Source: Penium margaritaceum
Taxonomy: Eukaryota; Streptophyta; Zygnematophyceae; Desmidiales; Peniaceae
Length of the DNA: 64,000 bases
Direction: 5' to 3'
Assembly (NCBI GenBank): GCA_023375785.1
Contig: SZWC01004771.1
Coordinates: forward strand, 30,480 to 94,479
Shown here: positions 34,901 through 49,100 of the stretch, in pieces
How the letters are laid out: each line of letters opens with the position of its first letter
Numbering within the stretch: position 1 is the stretch's first letter
Notes under the pieces: model-generated
Database searches by the model: none
What the model was told of the DNA's origin: nothing
The model's input: only the letters and a program-made list of their open reading frames with translations
Translations under genes and position numbers: made by a program

Positions 34901-37900
34901 AGCTGCAAAATTTGTCTAGTAGCCCTCGCCGGGCCCTAGTAAACTGTGCCTTTGCTTTCTTTAAATCCCCTATTGTCTCAAAGCCCGTAGGTGTAGTACT
35001 ATGTGTGCACCCTCCATTTTTCCTGTGGATGGGCGGAATCAGGGTCAATCAGAAACGGATCAATGAGCCGTACAGTGTTTCGAGTAGCCTTAGGCAAGCC
35101 CTAGTACATTGTTCCTTTGCTTTGATTAAATCCCCTATGGTTTCATAACCTCCTTTGTGCATTGCTGTGTGCACACCCACCATCTTTCTGGTGGGATTGG
35201 CGGAATAAGGGTCAGTTGGAAATGGATTGACGAGTCCTACAATGTTTGTAGCAGCCTTAGGCAAGCCATAGTATGCTGTGCCTTTGCTTTGATTAAATCC
35301 TTTTTTGTTTCAGAGCCCCTAGTGTAGTGATGTGTGCGTACCCACCATTTTTCTGGTGGGATCGGTGGAATCAGGGTCAATCGGAAAGAGGTCGAGGAGC
35401 TGTAAAATGTTTCTACTAGCCTTAGGAGAGCCCTAGTACATTGTGCCTTTGCTTTGATGAAATCCCTTGTGGTATCACAGCCCCTAGGTGGAGTGCTGTT
35501 TGTGTACCCACCATTTTCCAGGTGGTATCCACGTAATGAGGGTCAATCAAAAACAGATCGACAAGCGGCAAAACGTTTTTAGTAGCCTTAGGTGAGCCAT
35601 AGTACACTGTGCCCATGCTTTGATTTAATCTCATTTGGTTTCACAGCCCTTGGGTGCAGTGCTGTGTGCGCACTAACCATTTTTTCGGTGGGATCGGGGG
35701 AACCAGGGTCAATCAGAAACGAATTCATGAGCAGTAAAATTTTTTAAGTAGCCTTAGGCGGGCCCTAGTACACTGTACCTTTCCTTTGATTAGATCCATT
35801 GTGGTTTCAGAGCCCCTAGGTGCAGTGCTATGTGCGCACCCACCATTTTCTTTGTGGGATCGGCGAAATCAGGGTCAATTTGAAACTGATTGACAATTCG
35901 TAAAATCTTTCTAGTAGCCTTGAGCAAGCCCTAGTACACTGTGCCTTTGCTTTGATAAAATGCCCTGTGTGTTACAGCCTTTACATGAAGTGCTCTTAGT
36001 GCACTTAGCATTTTTCTAGTGGGATTGGCGGAACCAGGGTCTGTGAGAAACGGATCGACAAGCTGTAAAATGTTCCTAGTAGCCTTGGGCAAGCCCTAGT
36101 ACACTGTGCCTTAGCTTTGACCAAGTCCCTTGTGGTTTCACAGCCCCTAGGTGCAGTGTTGTGTGCGCACCCACCATTTGTTTTGCGGGATCGGCAGAAT
36201 CAGGGCCAATCAGAAACAGATGGACAAGCTGTCAAATGTTTCTAGTAGCCTTAGGCGGGCCCTAGTAAACTGTGCATTTGCTTTGTTGAAATCTTGTGTA
36301 GTTTCACAGCCCTTTAGTGCAGTGCGGTGTGTGCTCCCACCATTTTCTGGTGGGATCGGCGGAATCAGTGTCAATTGGAAATGGATGGACGAGCCGTAAA
36401 ATGCTTCTAGTAGCCTTAGGTCAGCCCTAGTACATTGTGCCTTTGCTTTGATTGAATCCCCTCTTGTTTCATAGCCCCTAGGTGCAGTGCTGTTTGCGCA
36501 CCCACCATCTTTCCCGTTAGATTGGCAGAATCAGGATTGATTGGAAACGGATGGACAAGGTATAAAATGTTTCTAGTAGCCTTAGGCAAACCCTCGTACA
36601 CTGTGCCTTTGCTTTGATTAGATCCCCTATGGTTTGACAGACCCTAGGTGCAGTGTTGTGTGCGCACCTAGCATTTTTCCAGTGTGATCGGCTGAATCAG
36701 GGTCAATGGCAAAGGGATCGATGAGTCGTAAAATGTTTCTAGTAGCCTTAGGAAAACCCTAGTACACTGTGCCTTTGCTTTGTTTAAATCCCCCGTGATT
36801 TCACAGAGCCTAGGTGCAGTGCTGTGTGTGCAACCACCGTTTTTTTGTTGGGATCGGCGTAATCAGGGTCAATTGGAAACCGATCAAAGAGCCATCAAAT
36901 GATTCTAGTAGCCTTAGGCGGGGCCTAGTACACTATGCATTAGCTCTGATTACATCCCTTGTGGTTTCACTGCCCCTAGGTGCACTGGTGTGTGCGCACC
37001 CACCATTTTCCGGTGGGATCGGTGGAATCAGGATAAATCGAAAATAGATTGATAAGCACTAAAATGTTTCTAGTAGCCTTAGGTGAGCTGTAGTACACTG
37101 TGCCTTTGCTTTGATTGAATTCCCTGTGGATTTAGAGCCCCTAGGTGTTCTGGTATGTGCGTACCCACCATTTTCTGGTGGGATCGGCGGAAGAAGGGTC
37201 AATGGGAAATGGATGGATGAGCCGTGAAATACTTCTAGTAGCCTTAGGCGGGCCCTAGTACACTGTGACTTTGGTTTGATCAGATCCCATGTGGTTTCAC
37301 AGTCCCTAGGTACCGTGCTGTGTGCGCACGCACCATTTTTATGGTAGGATTGGCGGAATCCGGGTCAATCGGAAACATATTCATGAGCAGTGAAATGTTT
37401 CTATTAGGCTTAGTTGAGACCTAGTGAACTATGCCTTTGCTTTGATTAATTCCCCTATGGTTTTACAGCCCCTAGGTGCAGTTCTGTGTGCTCACCCACA
37501 ATTTTTCTGGTGGGATCGACGGAATCAGGGTCAATCGGAAACGGATCGATGAGCCGTTAGATGTTTTTTGTAGCATTAGGAGGCCCCTATACACTATGCC
37601 TTTGCTTTGATTAAATCCCCTGTGGTTTCATAGCCTTGAGGTGTAGTGCTGTGTGTGCAACCACCATTTTCCCAGTGGGATCTACGAAATCAGGGTGAAT
37701 CCAAAAAGGATGGACAAGCTGTGAAATGCTTCTAGTAGCCGTTGGCGAGCCTTAGTACACTATCCATTTGCTTTGATTAAATCCCCTTTGGTTTCACAGC
37801 CCCTACGTGTCGTGCTGTGTGTGTATTCAACATTTTTCAGATGGGATCGGCAGAATCAGGGTCAATTGGAAACAGATCGGCAAGCAGTAAAATGTTTTCC

Positions 37901-40900
37901 GTAGCATTAGGCAAGCCCTAGTACACTGTGCCTTTGCTTTGATTAAATCCCTCATGGTTTCACAGTTCCTAGGTGCAATGCTCTGTGTGCACCCACCATT
38001 TTTCTGGTAGGATTGGCAGAAACAGGGTCAATGGGAAAGAAATCAACGAGCCATATAATCTTTCTAGTAGTCTGAGGCGAGCCCACGTACACTGTGCCTT
38101 TTCTTTGATTTAAACCCCTGTGGTTTCACAGCCCTTTGGTGTAGTGCTGTTTGCGCACCCACCATTTTCTTGGTGGAATCGGCAGAATCAGGGTCAATTG
38201 GAAACGGATTGGCAAGTCATAAAATGTTTCTAGTAACCTGTGGCGGGCCGTAATACACTTTGCCTTTGCTTTGATTAAATCCCCTGTGTTTTCAAAGCCC
38301 CTAGGTGCAGTGCTATGTGTGTACCCACTAGTTTACCAGTGGGATCGATGGAATCAGGGTCAATTGGAAAGAGATCAACCAGCAGTACAATGTGTCCAGT
38401 AGCCTTAGGCAAGCCCTAGTACACTAAGCCTTAGCTTTGATTGAATTCCCTTTGGTTTCATAACCCCTAGGTGCAGTGCTGTGTATGTACCCACAATCTT
38501 TCCAGTGGGATTAGCGAAATAAGGGTCAATCAGAAAAGGATCAATAAGCCGTAAATTGATTCTGGTAGCCATAGGCGAGCTCTAGTTCACTGTGTATTTG
38601 CTTTTATTTTATTCCCCTGTGGTTTCACAACCCCTAGGTGTAGTGCTGTGGGTGCAGCCACAATTCTCCGGAGGGATCGGCAGAATCAGGGTCACATGGA
38701 AACAGATCGACAAGCCGTAAAATGTTTCTAGTAGCCTTAGGCAAGCCATTGTACACTGTGCCTTTTCTTTGATTAAATGCCCTCTGGTTTCACAGCGCGT
38801 AGGTGCTTTGCTTTCTGTGCACCCACCATTTCCGGGTGGGATCGGCGGAATCCGGGTCAATCGTAAACGGATCAACAAGCCGTTAAATGTTTCTAGTAGC
38901 CGTAGGCAAGTCCTAGTACATTATGCCTTTGCTTTGATTAATCCCCTCTGGTTTCATAGCCCCTAGGTGCAGTTTTGTGTGCAAACCCACCGTTTCTCCG
39001 GTTGGATGGGCGGAATCAGGGGCAATCGGAAATGGATCGATTAGCCGTAAAAGTTTTCTAGTAGCGTTAGGCATGCCCTCGTACACTGTGCCTTTCCTTT
39101 AATTAAATCCCCGGTTGTCTCAGAGGCCATCGGTATAGCACTGTGTGCGCACCCACCATTTTCCGGATGGGACGGGCAAAAACATGGTCAATAAGGAACG
39201 GATTGATGAGCCATTAAATGTTTCTAGTACCCTTATGCCGACCCTAGTACACTGTGCCTTTGCTTTCATTCAATCCCCTATGGTTTCATAGCCCCTTGAT
39301 GTAATGCTGTGTGAAGCCACCATTGTTTGGTGGGATCAGCAATAAGGGTCAATCCGAAACTTTTGGATGAACCGTAAAATGTTTCTAGTAGCCTTAGCCA
39401 AGCCCTAGTACACTGTGCCTTTGCTTTGATTAAATCCCCTAAGGTTTCACAGCCCCTAGGTGTTGTGCTGTGTGCGCACCCACCATTTTCATTATGGGAT
39501 CGGCGGAATCGGAGTCAATCGTAAATGGATCGACGAGCCGTAAAATGTTTATAGTAGCCTTAGGCGAGCCCTAGTACACTATGTCTTTGTTTTGATTAAA
39601 TCCCTTGTGGTATCATAGCCCCTAGGTGTAGTGCATTGTGCGCAAAAACCATTTTCCCGGTGCGTTCGGCGGAATCCGGGTCAATGAGAAAAGGATCGAC
39701 CAGCCGTGAAACATTTCTAGTAGGCGTCGGCAAGCCCTAGTCCACAGTGCCTTTGCTTTGATTGAATCCCCTCTCGTTTCACAACCCCCTAGGTGCAGTG
39801 CTGTGTGCGCACCCACCATTTTTCCGGTGGGATGGACGGAATCAGGGTCAATCGGAAACGGATTGACAAGGCGTAATTTTTTTCCAGTAGCCTTAGGCGA
39901 GCCCTAGTACCTTGTGCCTTTGTTTTGATGAGATCCCCCGTGGTTTCATAGCCCCTGGGTGCAGTGTTGTGCGCGCACCCACCATTTTCCAGTGGGATCA
40001 GCAAAATCAGGGTCAGTTGGAAACGGATGGACGAGCCGTAAAATGATTCTAGTAGCCTTAGGTGAGCCCCAGTACACCGTGCCTTTGCTTTCATTAAATA
40101 CCCCATGTTTTCACGGCCCCTATGTGCACGGTTGTGTGTGCACCCACCATTTTTCCGGTTGGATCGGCGGAATCAGGGTCAATTGAAAACGGATCAAGGA
40201 GCCATGAAATATTTCTAGTAGCCTAAGGCGGGCCCTAGTACAATGTGCTTTAGCTTTTGTTAAATCCCTTGTGGTTTCACAGTACCTAGGTGCAATGCTA
40301 TGTGCATACCCACCATGTTTCCGGTAGGATCGGCGGAATCAGGGTCAAGCGGAAACGGATCAACAAGCTGTAAAATGTTTCTAGTAGCCTTAGGGGAGCC
40401 CTAGTACACTCTGTGTTTTCTTTGATTAAATTGCCTATGGTTTTATAGCCCCTAGGTGCAGTACTGTGTGCGCACCCACCATTTTTCCGGTGGGATCGGC
40501 GGAATGAGGATTAATAAAAAACGGCTCAACGAGCCCTAAAATGTTTTTAGTAGCCGCAGGCAAGCCCTAGTTGACTTTGCCTTTCTTGTGATTAGATCCC
40601 ATGTTGTTTCAAAGCCCCTAGTTGCAGTGCTGTGTGTGTACCCACCAATTTCTTGGTGGGATCGGCGAAATCAGGGTTCATCGGAAATGGATCAACAAGC
40701 CGTAAAATCTTTCTAGCAGCTTTAGGCGAGCCCTAGTACACTATTCATTTGCTGTGGTCAAATCCCTCCTGGTTTCACAACCCCTATGTGCAGTGCTGTG
40801 TGCGCACCCACCATATTTCATGTGGAATCAGTGGAATCAGAGTCAATCAGAAACGGATCGACAAGCCGTAATGTTTTTCTAGTAGTCGTAGGCAAGCCCT

Positions 40901-42439
40901 AGTACACTTTGCCTTTGCTTTCATTAAATCCCCTATGGTTTCAAAGCCCCTCGTCGTAGTGTTGTGTGCGCACCCACCATTTTTCTGGTGGGATCGGCAG
41001 AATTAGGGTTAGTCAGAAACGGATCGACGATCCGGAAAACTTCCTAGTAGCCTTATGCGGACCCTAGTACACTGTGCCTTTGCTTTGATTAAATCCCCTA
41101 TGGTTTCACAGCCCCTTAGTGTAGTGCTATGTTTGCACCCACCATTTTTTTGGTGGGATCGGCGGAATCGGTGTCAATCGGAAACGGATTGACGAGCTGT
41201 AAAAGATTTCTAATAGGCTTAGGCAAGCCCTAGTACACTGTGCGTTTGTTTTGATTGATTACCATGTGGTTTCAGAGCCCCTAGGTGTAGTGCTGTGTGC
41301 GCACCCATCATTTTTCTGGTTGGATCGGCGGAATCAGGATCAATCAGAAACGGATCGACGAGCTGTAAAATGTTTCTAGTAGCCTAACGCAAGCCCTAGT
41401 ACACCGTGGTTTTTTTCATGAAATCCCCTGTGGTTTCACAGCCACTAGGTGTAGTGTAGTGTGTGCACCCACCATTTTTCCGGTGGGATTGGCGGAATCA
41501 GGGTCAGTAGGAAACGGATCAACAAGCCGTAAACGTTTTCTAGTAGCCTTAGGCAAACCCTAGTACATTGTGCCTTTGCTTTGATGAGATCCCCTATGGT
41601 TTCAGAGCCCCTCGGTTTAGTGATGTCTGCGCACCCACCATTTTTCCGGTGGAATCAATGGAATCTGGGTCAATCAAAAACTTACCAACGAGCAATAAAA
41701 TGTTTCTTGTAGTCTTAGGCCGGCCCATGTACACTATGCCTTTGCTTTGATGGAATCCCTTGTGCTTTCAGAGCCCCTCGGTGTAGTGTTGTCTGCTCAC
41801 CCACCATTTTTCCGGTGGGATCGACGGAATCAGGGTCAATCAAAAACGGATTGACGAGCCGTAAAATGTTTCTAGTAGTTTTTGGCAGGACCTAGTACAC
41901 TATGCCTTTGCTTTGATTAAATTCTCATGGTTTCACAGCCCCTAGGTGCAGTGCTGTGTGTACATCCACCACTTTTCAGATGTGCTCCGCGGAATCAGAC
42001 TCAACCGGAAACGGATCGATGAGCCGTAGAATTTCTCTAGTAGCCTTATGTGAGCCCCAGTACACTGTGCATTTTCTTTGATTAAATCCCCTCTAGTTTG
42101 ACAGCCCCTAGGTGAAGTGCTGTATGCGCACCAACCATTTTTCGGGTGTGATCGGCGGAATCAGGGTCAATCAGAAACGGATCAACAAGCCGTAAATGTT
42201 TTTCTAGTAGCCTTTTACAAGCCCTAGTACACTTTGCCTTTGCTTTGACTTAGTCCCTTGTGGTTTCTCAACCCCTAGGTGCACTTCTGTGTGCGCACCG
42301 ACCATTTTTGCGGTGGGATGGGCATAATCTGGGTCTATCGGAAACGGATCGACAAGCAGTAAAACGTTCCTAGTAGCCTTATGCGGACCCAAGTACACCG
42401 TGGCTTTTCTTTGATAAAATCCCCCATGGTTTCACAGTC

Positions 42440-42444
42440 CCTCA
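42440..42444. repeat. Target duplication, left copy (solo LTR)
   Basis: CCTCA before the solo LTR corresponds to ACTCA at 43144-43148 after it (four of five bases). Confidence 0.75.
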
Positions 42445-43143
42445 TGTTGGAGTAATGCTCCTCACCATGGCAGGAGTGACTCGAAAAAGGAACACCAAAA
42501 AGACAAGCCGTAGTAGCTTAGTGGTTAATGGTGTCCACCTATAGAGGCAAGGGCCCGGGTTCAAGTCCCAAAAGATGAAATTCTGCCCTGCCTCAAGGGA
42601 GGTGGAAAATAGATGCTAGGAAGCTAGATCAACCTCTAGAGTTCCTCTTTAAGCTTCTAGAAGGCCAGGTGAGGGTATTGAAGGTGGCACACCTTCTAGA
42701 AGGGGTGACTTGTCCTACAAGGCATCTGGAGGTGTCTCGGTCTTCTAGACACCTTCCCTCCTACTAGAAACAAGCTGAGGAATCTGGGAAGGGGCAGAAG
42801 CTTCTAGAGGAGGGAAGGGATGCCTTCCTAGGTGGGAAAAGGACAGCCTACCAAGGAGCACTCTAGAAGCCATAGAATCTGCTAGGAAGCTCCACATCTG
42901 GCATGCTTTGGTGTTCTAGAAAGCTTAGATCATTGGCTATAAAATTCCACTGCTTGTGAGCCTTGATAAAGTGTAAATTCCCAGTCAATTGAGGCCAAAA
43001 CTATTGCCTCACTCTCTGACCAGTTTTCTGCCATCCTTGGAACTAGTTGCCTCCACAGTTTCAGTCTCTCCAAAAAGAGTTGGTGGTGTGAACTAGCCAC
43101 TGCTAGGGATCCTCCAGGGTGCACACTCACCCTCAAGCCAATA
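42445..43143 (+). mobile_element. Solo LTR of the copia 1 family
   Basis: 699 bp, starting TGTTGGAGTAATGC and ending AAGCCAATA, collinear with both copia 1 LTRs and about 6% different from the 5' LTR in the first 200 bp. It has a TATAAAA near 42937 and TTCTAGAA at 42655-42662, 42694-42701 and 42914-42921. No internal sequence is present, and a near-perfect 5-bp duplication flanks it, so recombination between two LTRs of one insertion removed the interior. Confidence 0.93.
42506..42580 (+). promoter_or_regulatory. tRNA-like module in solo LTR
   Basis: The best-preserved copy: A box TAGCTTAGTGG (42514-42524) and B box GGTTCAAGTCC (42558-42568) both match consensus fully, 33 bp apart, with a GGG/CCC T-stem around the TTCAAGT loop. 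Confidence 0.72.
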
Positions 43144-46100
43144 ACTCAGTGCGGTGCTGTGTGTGCACCCACCATTTTTGTGGTGTGATTGGCAGAATTA
43201 GGGTCAATCGGAAATGGATTGACGAGCCGTAATGTGTTTCTAGTAGCCTTAGGCAAGCCCTAGTACACCGGCCTTTGCTTTGATTGAATCCCTTGCGGTT
43301 TCACAGCCGCTAGGTGGAGTGCTATGTTTGTATCCACCATTTTTCCGGTGGGATTGGCGGAATCAGGGTCAATCAGAAAGGGATCAAGGAGTCCTAAAAT
43401 GATTCTAGTAGCCTTAGGCAAGCCTTAGCAAATTTCCCTTTGCTTTGTCCAAATCCCCGGTGATTTCATAGCCCTCAAGTGCAGTGCTGTGTGTGGACCC
43501 ACCATTTATCTGTTGGGATCGCCGGAATGAGGGTCAATTGGAAACGGATCGACAAGCCATAAAATGTTTCTACTAGCCTTAGGCAAACCCTAGTACACTG
43601 TCCCTTTGCTTTGATTGAATCTTTTGTAGTTTTACAGCCCCTAGGTGCAGTGGTGTGTGCGCAACCACCATTTTTCCAGTAGGATTGGCAGAATAAGGGT
43701 CTATTAAAAACAGATCAACGAGCCGTAACATGTTTCTAGTATCCTTAGGCGAGCCGTAGTACAATGTGTGTTTGCTTTGATTGAATCCCCTGTTGTTTCC
43801 CAACCCCTACGTGCAACGATATGTTTGAACCCTTCAATTTTTCAGGTGGGATTGGCAGAATGAGGGTCAATTGGAAACGGATTGATGAGTAGTTGAATGC
43901 TTCTAGTAGCCTTAGGTAAGCCCTAGTACACTGTGCCTTTGGTTTGATTAAATCCACTGTGGTTTCACAGCCCCTAAGTGCAGTGCTGTGTGCGCACCCA
44001 CTAGTTTTCCGGTGGGATCGTCGGAATGAGGGTCAATCGGAAACAAATCGACAAGCCATAAAATGTGTCTAGTAGCCTTTGGCGGGTCCTTGTTTACTGT
44101 GCCTTTGCTTTGAGTAAATGCCCTGGGTTTTTACAGCCCCTAGGTACAGTGCTGTTTGTACACCCACCATTTGTCCGGTGTGATCAGCTGAAGCATGGTC
44201 AATTGGAAACGGATCGAACAGCTGTAAAATATTTAAAAGAGCCGTAGGTGAGCCCTAGTATACTGTGCCTTTGCTTTGATTAAATCTCCTATGGTTTCAC
44301 AGGCTCTAGGTGCAGTGCTGTCTACCCACCCTCATATCTTGCGGTGGGATAAGCAGAATCAGGGTCAATCAGAAACGGATCGACGAGCCGTAAAATGTTT
44401 CTAGTACGCTTAGGCTGGCCCTAGTATACTATGGCTTTGCTTTGATTAAATCCCTTGTGTTTTCAAAGCTCCTGGCTGCAGTGCTGTGTGTGCATCTTCC
44501 ATTTCTCTGGTGGGATTGGCGGAATCAGGATCAATCAGAAACGGATTGACGAGCCATAAAGTGTTTCTACTAGCCTTAGGCAAGTCCTAGTACACTTTGC
44601 CTTTGCTTTGATTAGATTCCCTATGGTTTTTTTATCCCCCTAGGTGCAGTGTTGTGTGTGCACCCACCATTTTTCCGGTGGGATCAGCGGAATGAGGGCC
44701 AACTGGAGAGGGATTGACGAGTCGTAAAATGTTTCTAACAGCCTTATGCAAGCCCTAGTTTACTGTGCCTTTGCTTTGATTCAATCCCCTGTGGTTTCAA
44801 GGCCCCTAGGTGCAGTGCTGTGTGCACACCCACCATTTTCTGGTGGGATCGGCGGCATCAGGGTCAATTAGAAATGGATTGACGAGCCGTAACATGCTTC
44901 TATTTGCCTTACGCAAGCCCTAGAACACAGTGCCTGTGCTTTGATTAAAATCCCCTTTGGTTTCACAGCCCCTTAGTGTAGTACTGTGTATGCACCCACC
45001 ATTGTTTTGGTGGGATCTGCGGAATCAGGGTCAATTGGAAACAGATTGATGAGCTGAATAATACTTCTAATAGGGTTACGCAAGATCTAGTACACTGTGC
45101 GTTTGCTTTGATTAACTCCTGTGTGGTTTCACAGCCCTTAGGTGGAGTGCAGTGTTTGCACACATCATGTTTATGGTGGGATCGGCGGTATCAGGGTCAA
45201 TCTGAAACGGATGAACAAGCCGGGAAATGTTTCTAGTAGCCTAAGGTGAGCCCTAGTACACTGTTGTTTTTCTTTGATTAAATCCCCTGTGGTTTTACAG
45301 CCACTAGGTGCAGTGTTGTGTGCGCACCCACCATTTTTCCAGTGGGATCGGCGGAATCCGGGTCAATCAAAAATGGATCGATGAGCCGTAAAATGTTTCT
45401 AATTGCCTTAGGCATGTCCATGTACACTCTGCCTTTGCTTTTATTGAATCCCCTCTGGTTTCACAGCCTCTAGGTGCAGTGGTGTGTGCACACCGACCAT
45501 TTGTCCGGTGGGATCGCCGGAATCAGGGTAAGTCGGAAACGGATCGACAAGCCGTAACGTTTTTCTAGTAGCCTTAGGCAGGCCCATGTACACTGTGCCT
45601 TTGCTTTGATGAAATCCCCTTTGGTTTCAGAGTACCTCGGTGTATTGTTGTCTGCTCACCCAACATTTTTCCGGTTGGATCGACGGAATCAGGGTCAATT
45701 GAAAATGGATTGATGAGCCGTAAAATGTTTCAGTGTTTTTAGGCGCGACCTAGTACACTGTGCCTTTGCTTTGATTAAATCCCTTGTGGTTGCATAGCCC
45801 CTAGGTGCAGTGCTGTGTGCGCACCGACCATTTCTGCGGTGGGATGGATGGAATCAGAATCAATTGAAAACGGATCGACGGGCCGTAAGAAGTTCCTAGT
45901 AGTCTTATGCGGACCCAAGTATACTGTGCCTTTGCTTTGATTGAATCCCCCACAGTTTCACAGCCCCTTAGTGCACTGCTGTGTGTGCACCCACCATTTT
46001 TCCAATGGGATCGGCGGAATCAGGGTCAATCGGAAATGTATTGACAAGCCGTAACATGTTTCTAGTAGCCTTGGGCAGGCCCTAGTACACCGGCCCCTGC

Positions 46101-49100
46101 TTTGATTAAATCCCTTGTGGTTTCACAACCGCTAGGTAGAGTGCTATGTTGGCACCCGCCATTTTTCTGGTGGGATCGGTAGAATTAGGGTCAATCAGAA
46201 ACAGAATAATGAGTCCTAATATGTTTCTAGCAGCCTTATGCAAGCCCTAGTACACTTTGCCTTTGCTTTGATCCAATCCCCTGTGGTTTTACAGCTCCTA
46301 GGTGCAGTGCTGTGTATGGACCCACCACTTTTCTGTTGGCATCGGCGGAATCAGGGTCAATCAAAAACAGATTGGCAACCTGTAAAATGTTTCTAACAGC
46401 CTGAGGCGAACCCTAGTACACTGTGCCTTTGCTTTGATTGAATCCCCCGTTGTTTCACAACCCCTAGGTGCAGTGCTCTGTTTACACCCCTTCCTTTTTC
46501 TGCTGGGATCGGCGGAATCAGGGTCAATTGGAAACGGATCAATGAGCAGTAAAATGTTTCTAGTAGCCCTAGGCAATCCCTAGTACACTGTGCCTTTGGT
46601 TTGATTAAATGTCCTGTAGTTTCACAGCCCCTAAGTGCAATGCTGTGTGCGCAACCACCAATTTCCAGGTGGGATCAGCAGAAGAAGGGTCAATTGGAAA
46701 CGGATCAACGAGCCATAAAATGTGTCTTGTAGCCTTTGGCGGGACTTAGTATACTGTGCCTTTGCTTTGATTAGATTCCCTGTGTTTTCAAACCCCCTAG
46801 GTGTAGTGCTGTGAGTACACCCACTATTTTTCCGGTGGGATCTGCGGAATCAAGGTCAATTGGAAACGGATTGATGAGCGGTAAAGCATTTCTAGGAGCC
46901 TTAGGCGAACCCTAGTACACTGTGCCTTTGCTTTGATGAAATTCCCTATGGTTTCACAGCCTCTAAGTGCAGTGCTGTGTGCGCACCCACCAATTTTGCG
47001 GTGGGATTAGCAGAATCAAGGTCAATCAGAAACGGATTGACGACTCGTAAAATGTTTGTAGTAGCCTCAGGTGGGCCCTAGTTTACTATGGCTTTGATTT
47101 GATTAAATCCCTTGTGATTTCAAAGCCCCTGGGTTCTTTGCTGCGTGTGCACCCTCCATTTTTCTGGTAGGATTGGGGGAATCAAGATCGACCAGAAACG
47201 GATGGACGAGCCGTAAAATGTTTCTAGTATCCTTAGGCAAGCCCTAGTATTCTTTGCCTTTGCTTTGATTAGATCCCCTATGGTTTGAGAGCCCCTAGGT
47301 GCAGTGTTGTGTGTGCACCCACCATTTTTCCGGTGGGATCAGCGGAATGAGGGTCCATTGGAGAGGGATTGACAAGTCGTAGAATGTTTCTAATAGCCTT
47401 ACGCAAACCCTAGTACACAGTGCCTTTTCTTTGATTGAATCCCGTGTAGTTTCAAAGCCCCTAGATGAAGTGATCTGTGCATTCCCACCAATTTTCCGGT
47501 GAGATCGGCGGCATCAGGGTCAACTGGAAATGGATTGATGAGCTGTAACATGTTTCTATACGCCTTAGGCAAGCCCTAGTAAGCTGTGCCTTTGCTTTGA
47601 TTGTATCCCTTGTGGTTTCACAGCCCCTTGGTGCAGTGCTATGTGCGCACCCACCATTTTTTTGGTTGGATCGGCAGAATTAGGGTCAATCGAAATGAAT
47701 CAATGAGCCATAAAATGTTTCTAATAGCCTTATGCGGACCCTAGTACACTGTGCCTTTGCTTTTATTGAATCCCCTATGGTTTCACAACCCCTAGGGTAA
47801 TGATGTGTGCGCACCCACCATTTTTCCGGTGGGATGAGCGGAATTAGGATCAATCTAAAATGGATCGATGGGACGTAAATGTTTCTAATAGCCTTAGGAG
47901 GGCCCTAGTACACTGTGCATTTTCATTCATTAAATCCCCCGTGATTTTACAGCCCCTAGGTGCAGTGCTGTGTACGCACCCACCATTTTTCCGGTGGGAT
48001 CAACCAAATGAGGGACAATGGCAAACGGATTGACAAGCCCTAAAATGTTTCTAGTAGCCTTTGGCAAGCCCTAGTTCACTGTGCCTTCATTTTGATTGAT
48101 TCCTTTCTGGTTTTATAGCCCCTAGGTGTAGTGCTCTCCACACCTACCATTTCTCTGGTGGGATCGGCAGAATCAGGGTCAGTCGGAAATGGATCGACAA
48201 GCCGTAAAATGCTTCTAGTAGCCTTATGCCAGCCCTGGTATGCTGTGCATTTGCTTTGATTAAATTCCCTATGATTTCGGAGCCCCTAGGTGCAGTGCTG
48301 TGTACACACCCACCATTTTTCATGTGGGATCGGCACGATCAGGGTCAATTTTGAGCGGATCAATGAGCCATAAAACAATTGTAGTAGCCTTAGGCAGGCC
48401 CTAGTACACTATGCCTTTGCTTTGATAAAATATTTTATGGTTTCACAGCCCCTAGGTGCAGTGCTGTGTGTGCACCCACCATTTTTCTGGTGGGATCAGC
48501 GAAATCAGGGTCAATTGGAAACGGATGGTCAAGCCATAAAATGTTTCTAGTAGCCTTAGGCAGGCCAAAGTACAATATGCCTTAGCTTTGATTAAATCGC
48601 TCATAGTTTCACAGCCCCCATGTTTAGCGCTGTGTGCCCACGCACCATTTTTCTGGTGGGATCGGCAGAATCAGGGTCAATCGGAAACGGATGTACAAGC
48701 CGTAAAATGTTTCTTGTAGCCTTAGGCGGGCCCCAATACACTGTGCCTTTCCTTTGATTAAATCCCTTGTCATTTCATAGCCCCTACGTGCAGTGTTGTG
48801 TGTGCATTCACCACAGTTCTGTTGGGATAGGAGGAATCAGGGTCAATCTGAAACGGATCAACGAGCCGTAAAATGTTTCTAGCAGCCATAGGCCAGCCCT
48901 AGTACATTGTACCTTTACTTTGACTAAATCCACTATGGTGTGTGTGCACCCACCATTTTTCTGGAGGGATTGGCAGAATGAGGGTCAATCTGAAATGGAT
49001 CGACGAGTTGTAGTATGTTTGTAGTAGCCTTAGGCGGGCCCTACTGCACTGTGCCTTTGCTTGGATTGAATCTCCCGTGGTTTCACAGCCCCTAGTTGCA

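Larger units (their letters stand above)
19830..42444. repeat. Satellite block 3
   Basis: The longest uninterrupted block, 22.6 kb or about 136 monomers. It starts with the right CAGAT duplication (19830-19834). It contains the 4.31-kb higher-order repeat (about 26.2-34.9 kb) and the left end of the 2.8-kb one. I found no gene, RNA gene or other element inside it; all frames are accidental. Confidence 0.95.
41770..47700. repeat. Higher-order repeat of 16-17 monomers (~2.66-2.82 kb)
   Basis: Shared rare variants: TTGTCTGCTCACCCA with TCGGTGTA (about 41785 and 45650, the distance also containing the solo LTR), ACACCGGCC followed by CCGCTAGGT (43265 and 46087, 2822 bp), GGAGAGGGATTGAC (44705 and 47360, 2655 bp). 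The step from 17 to 16 monomers shows that one monomer was lost or gained between the anchors. Confidence 0.82.
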
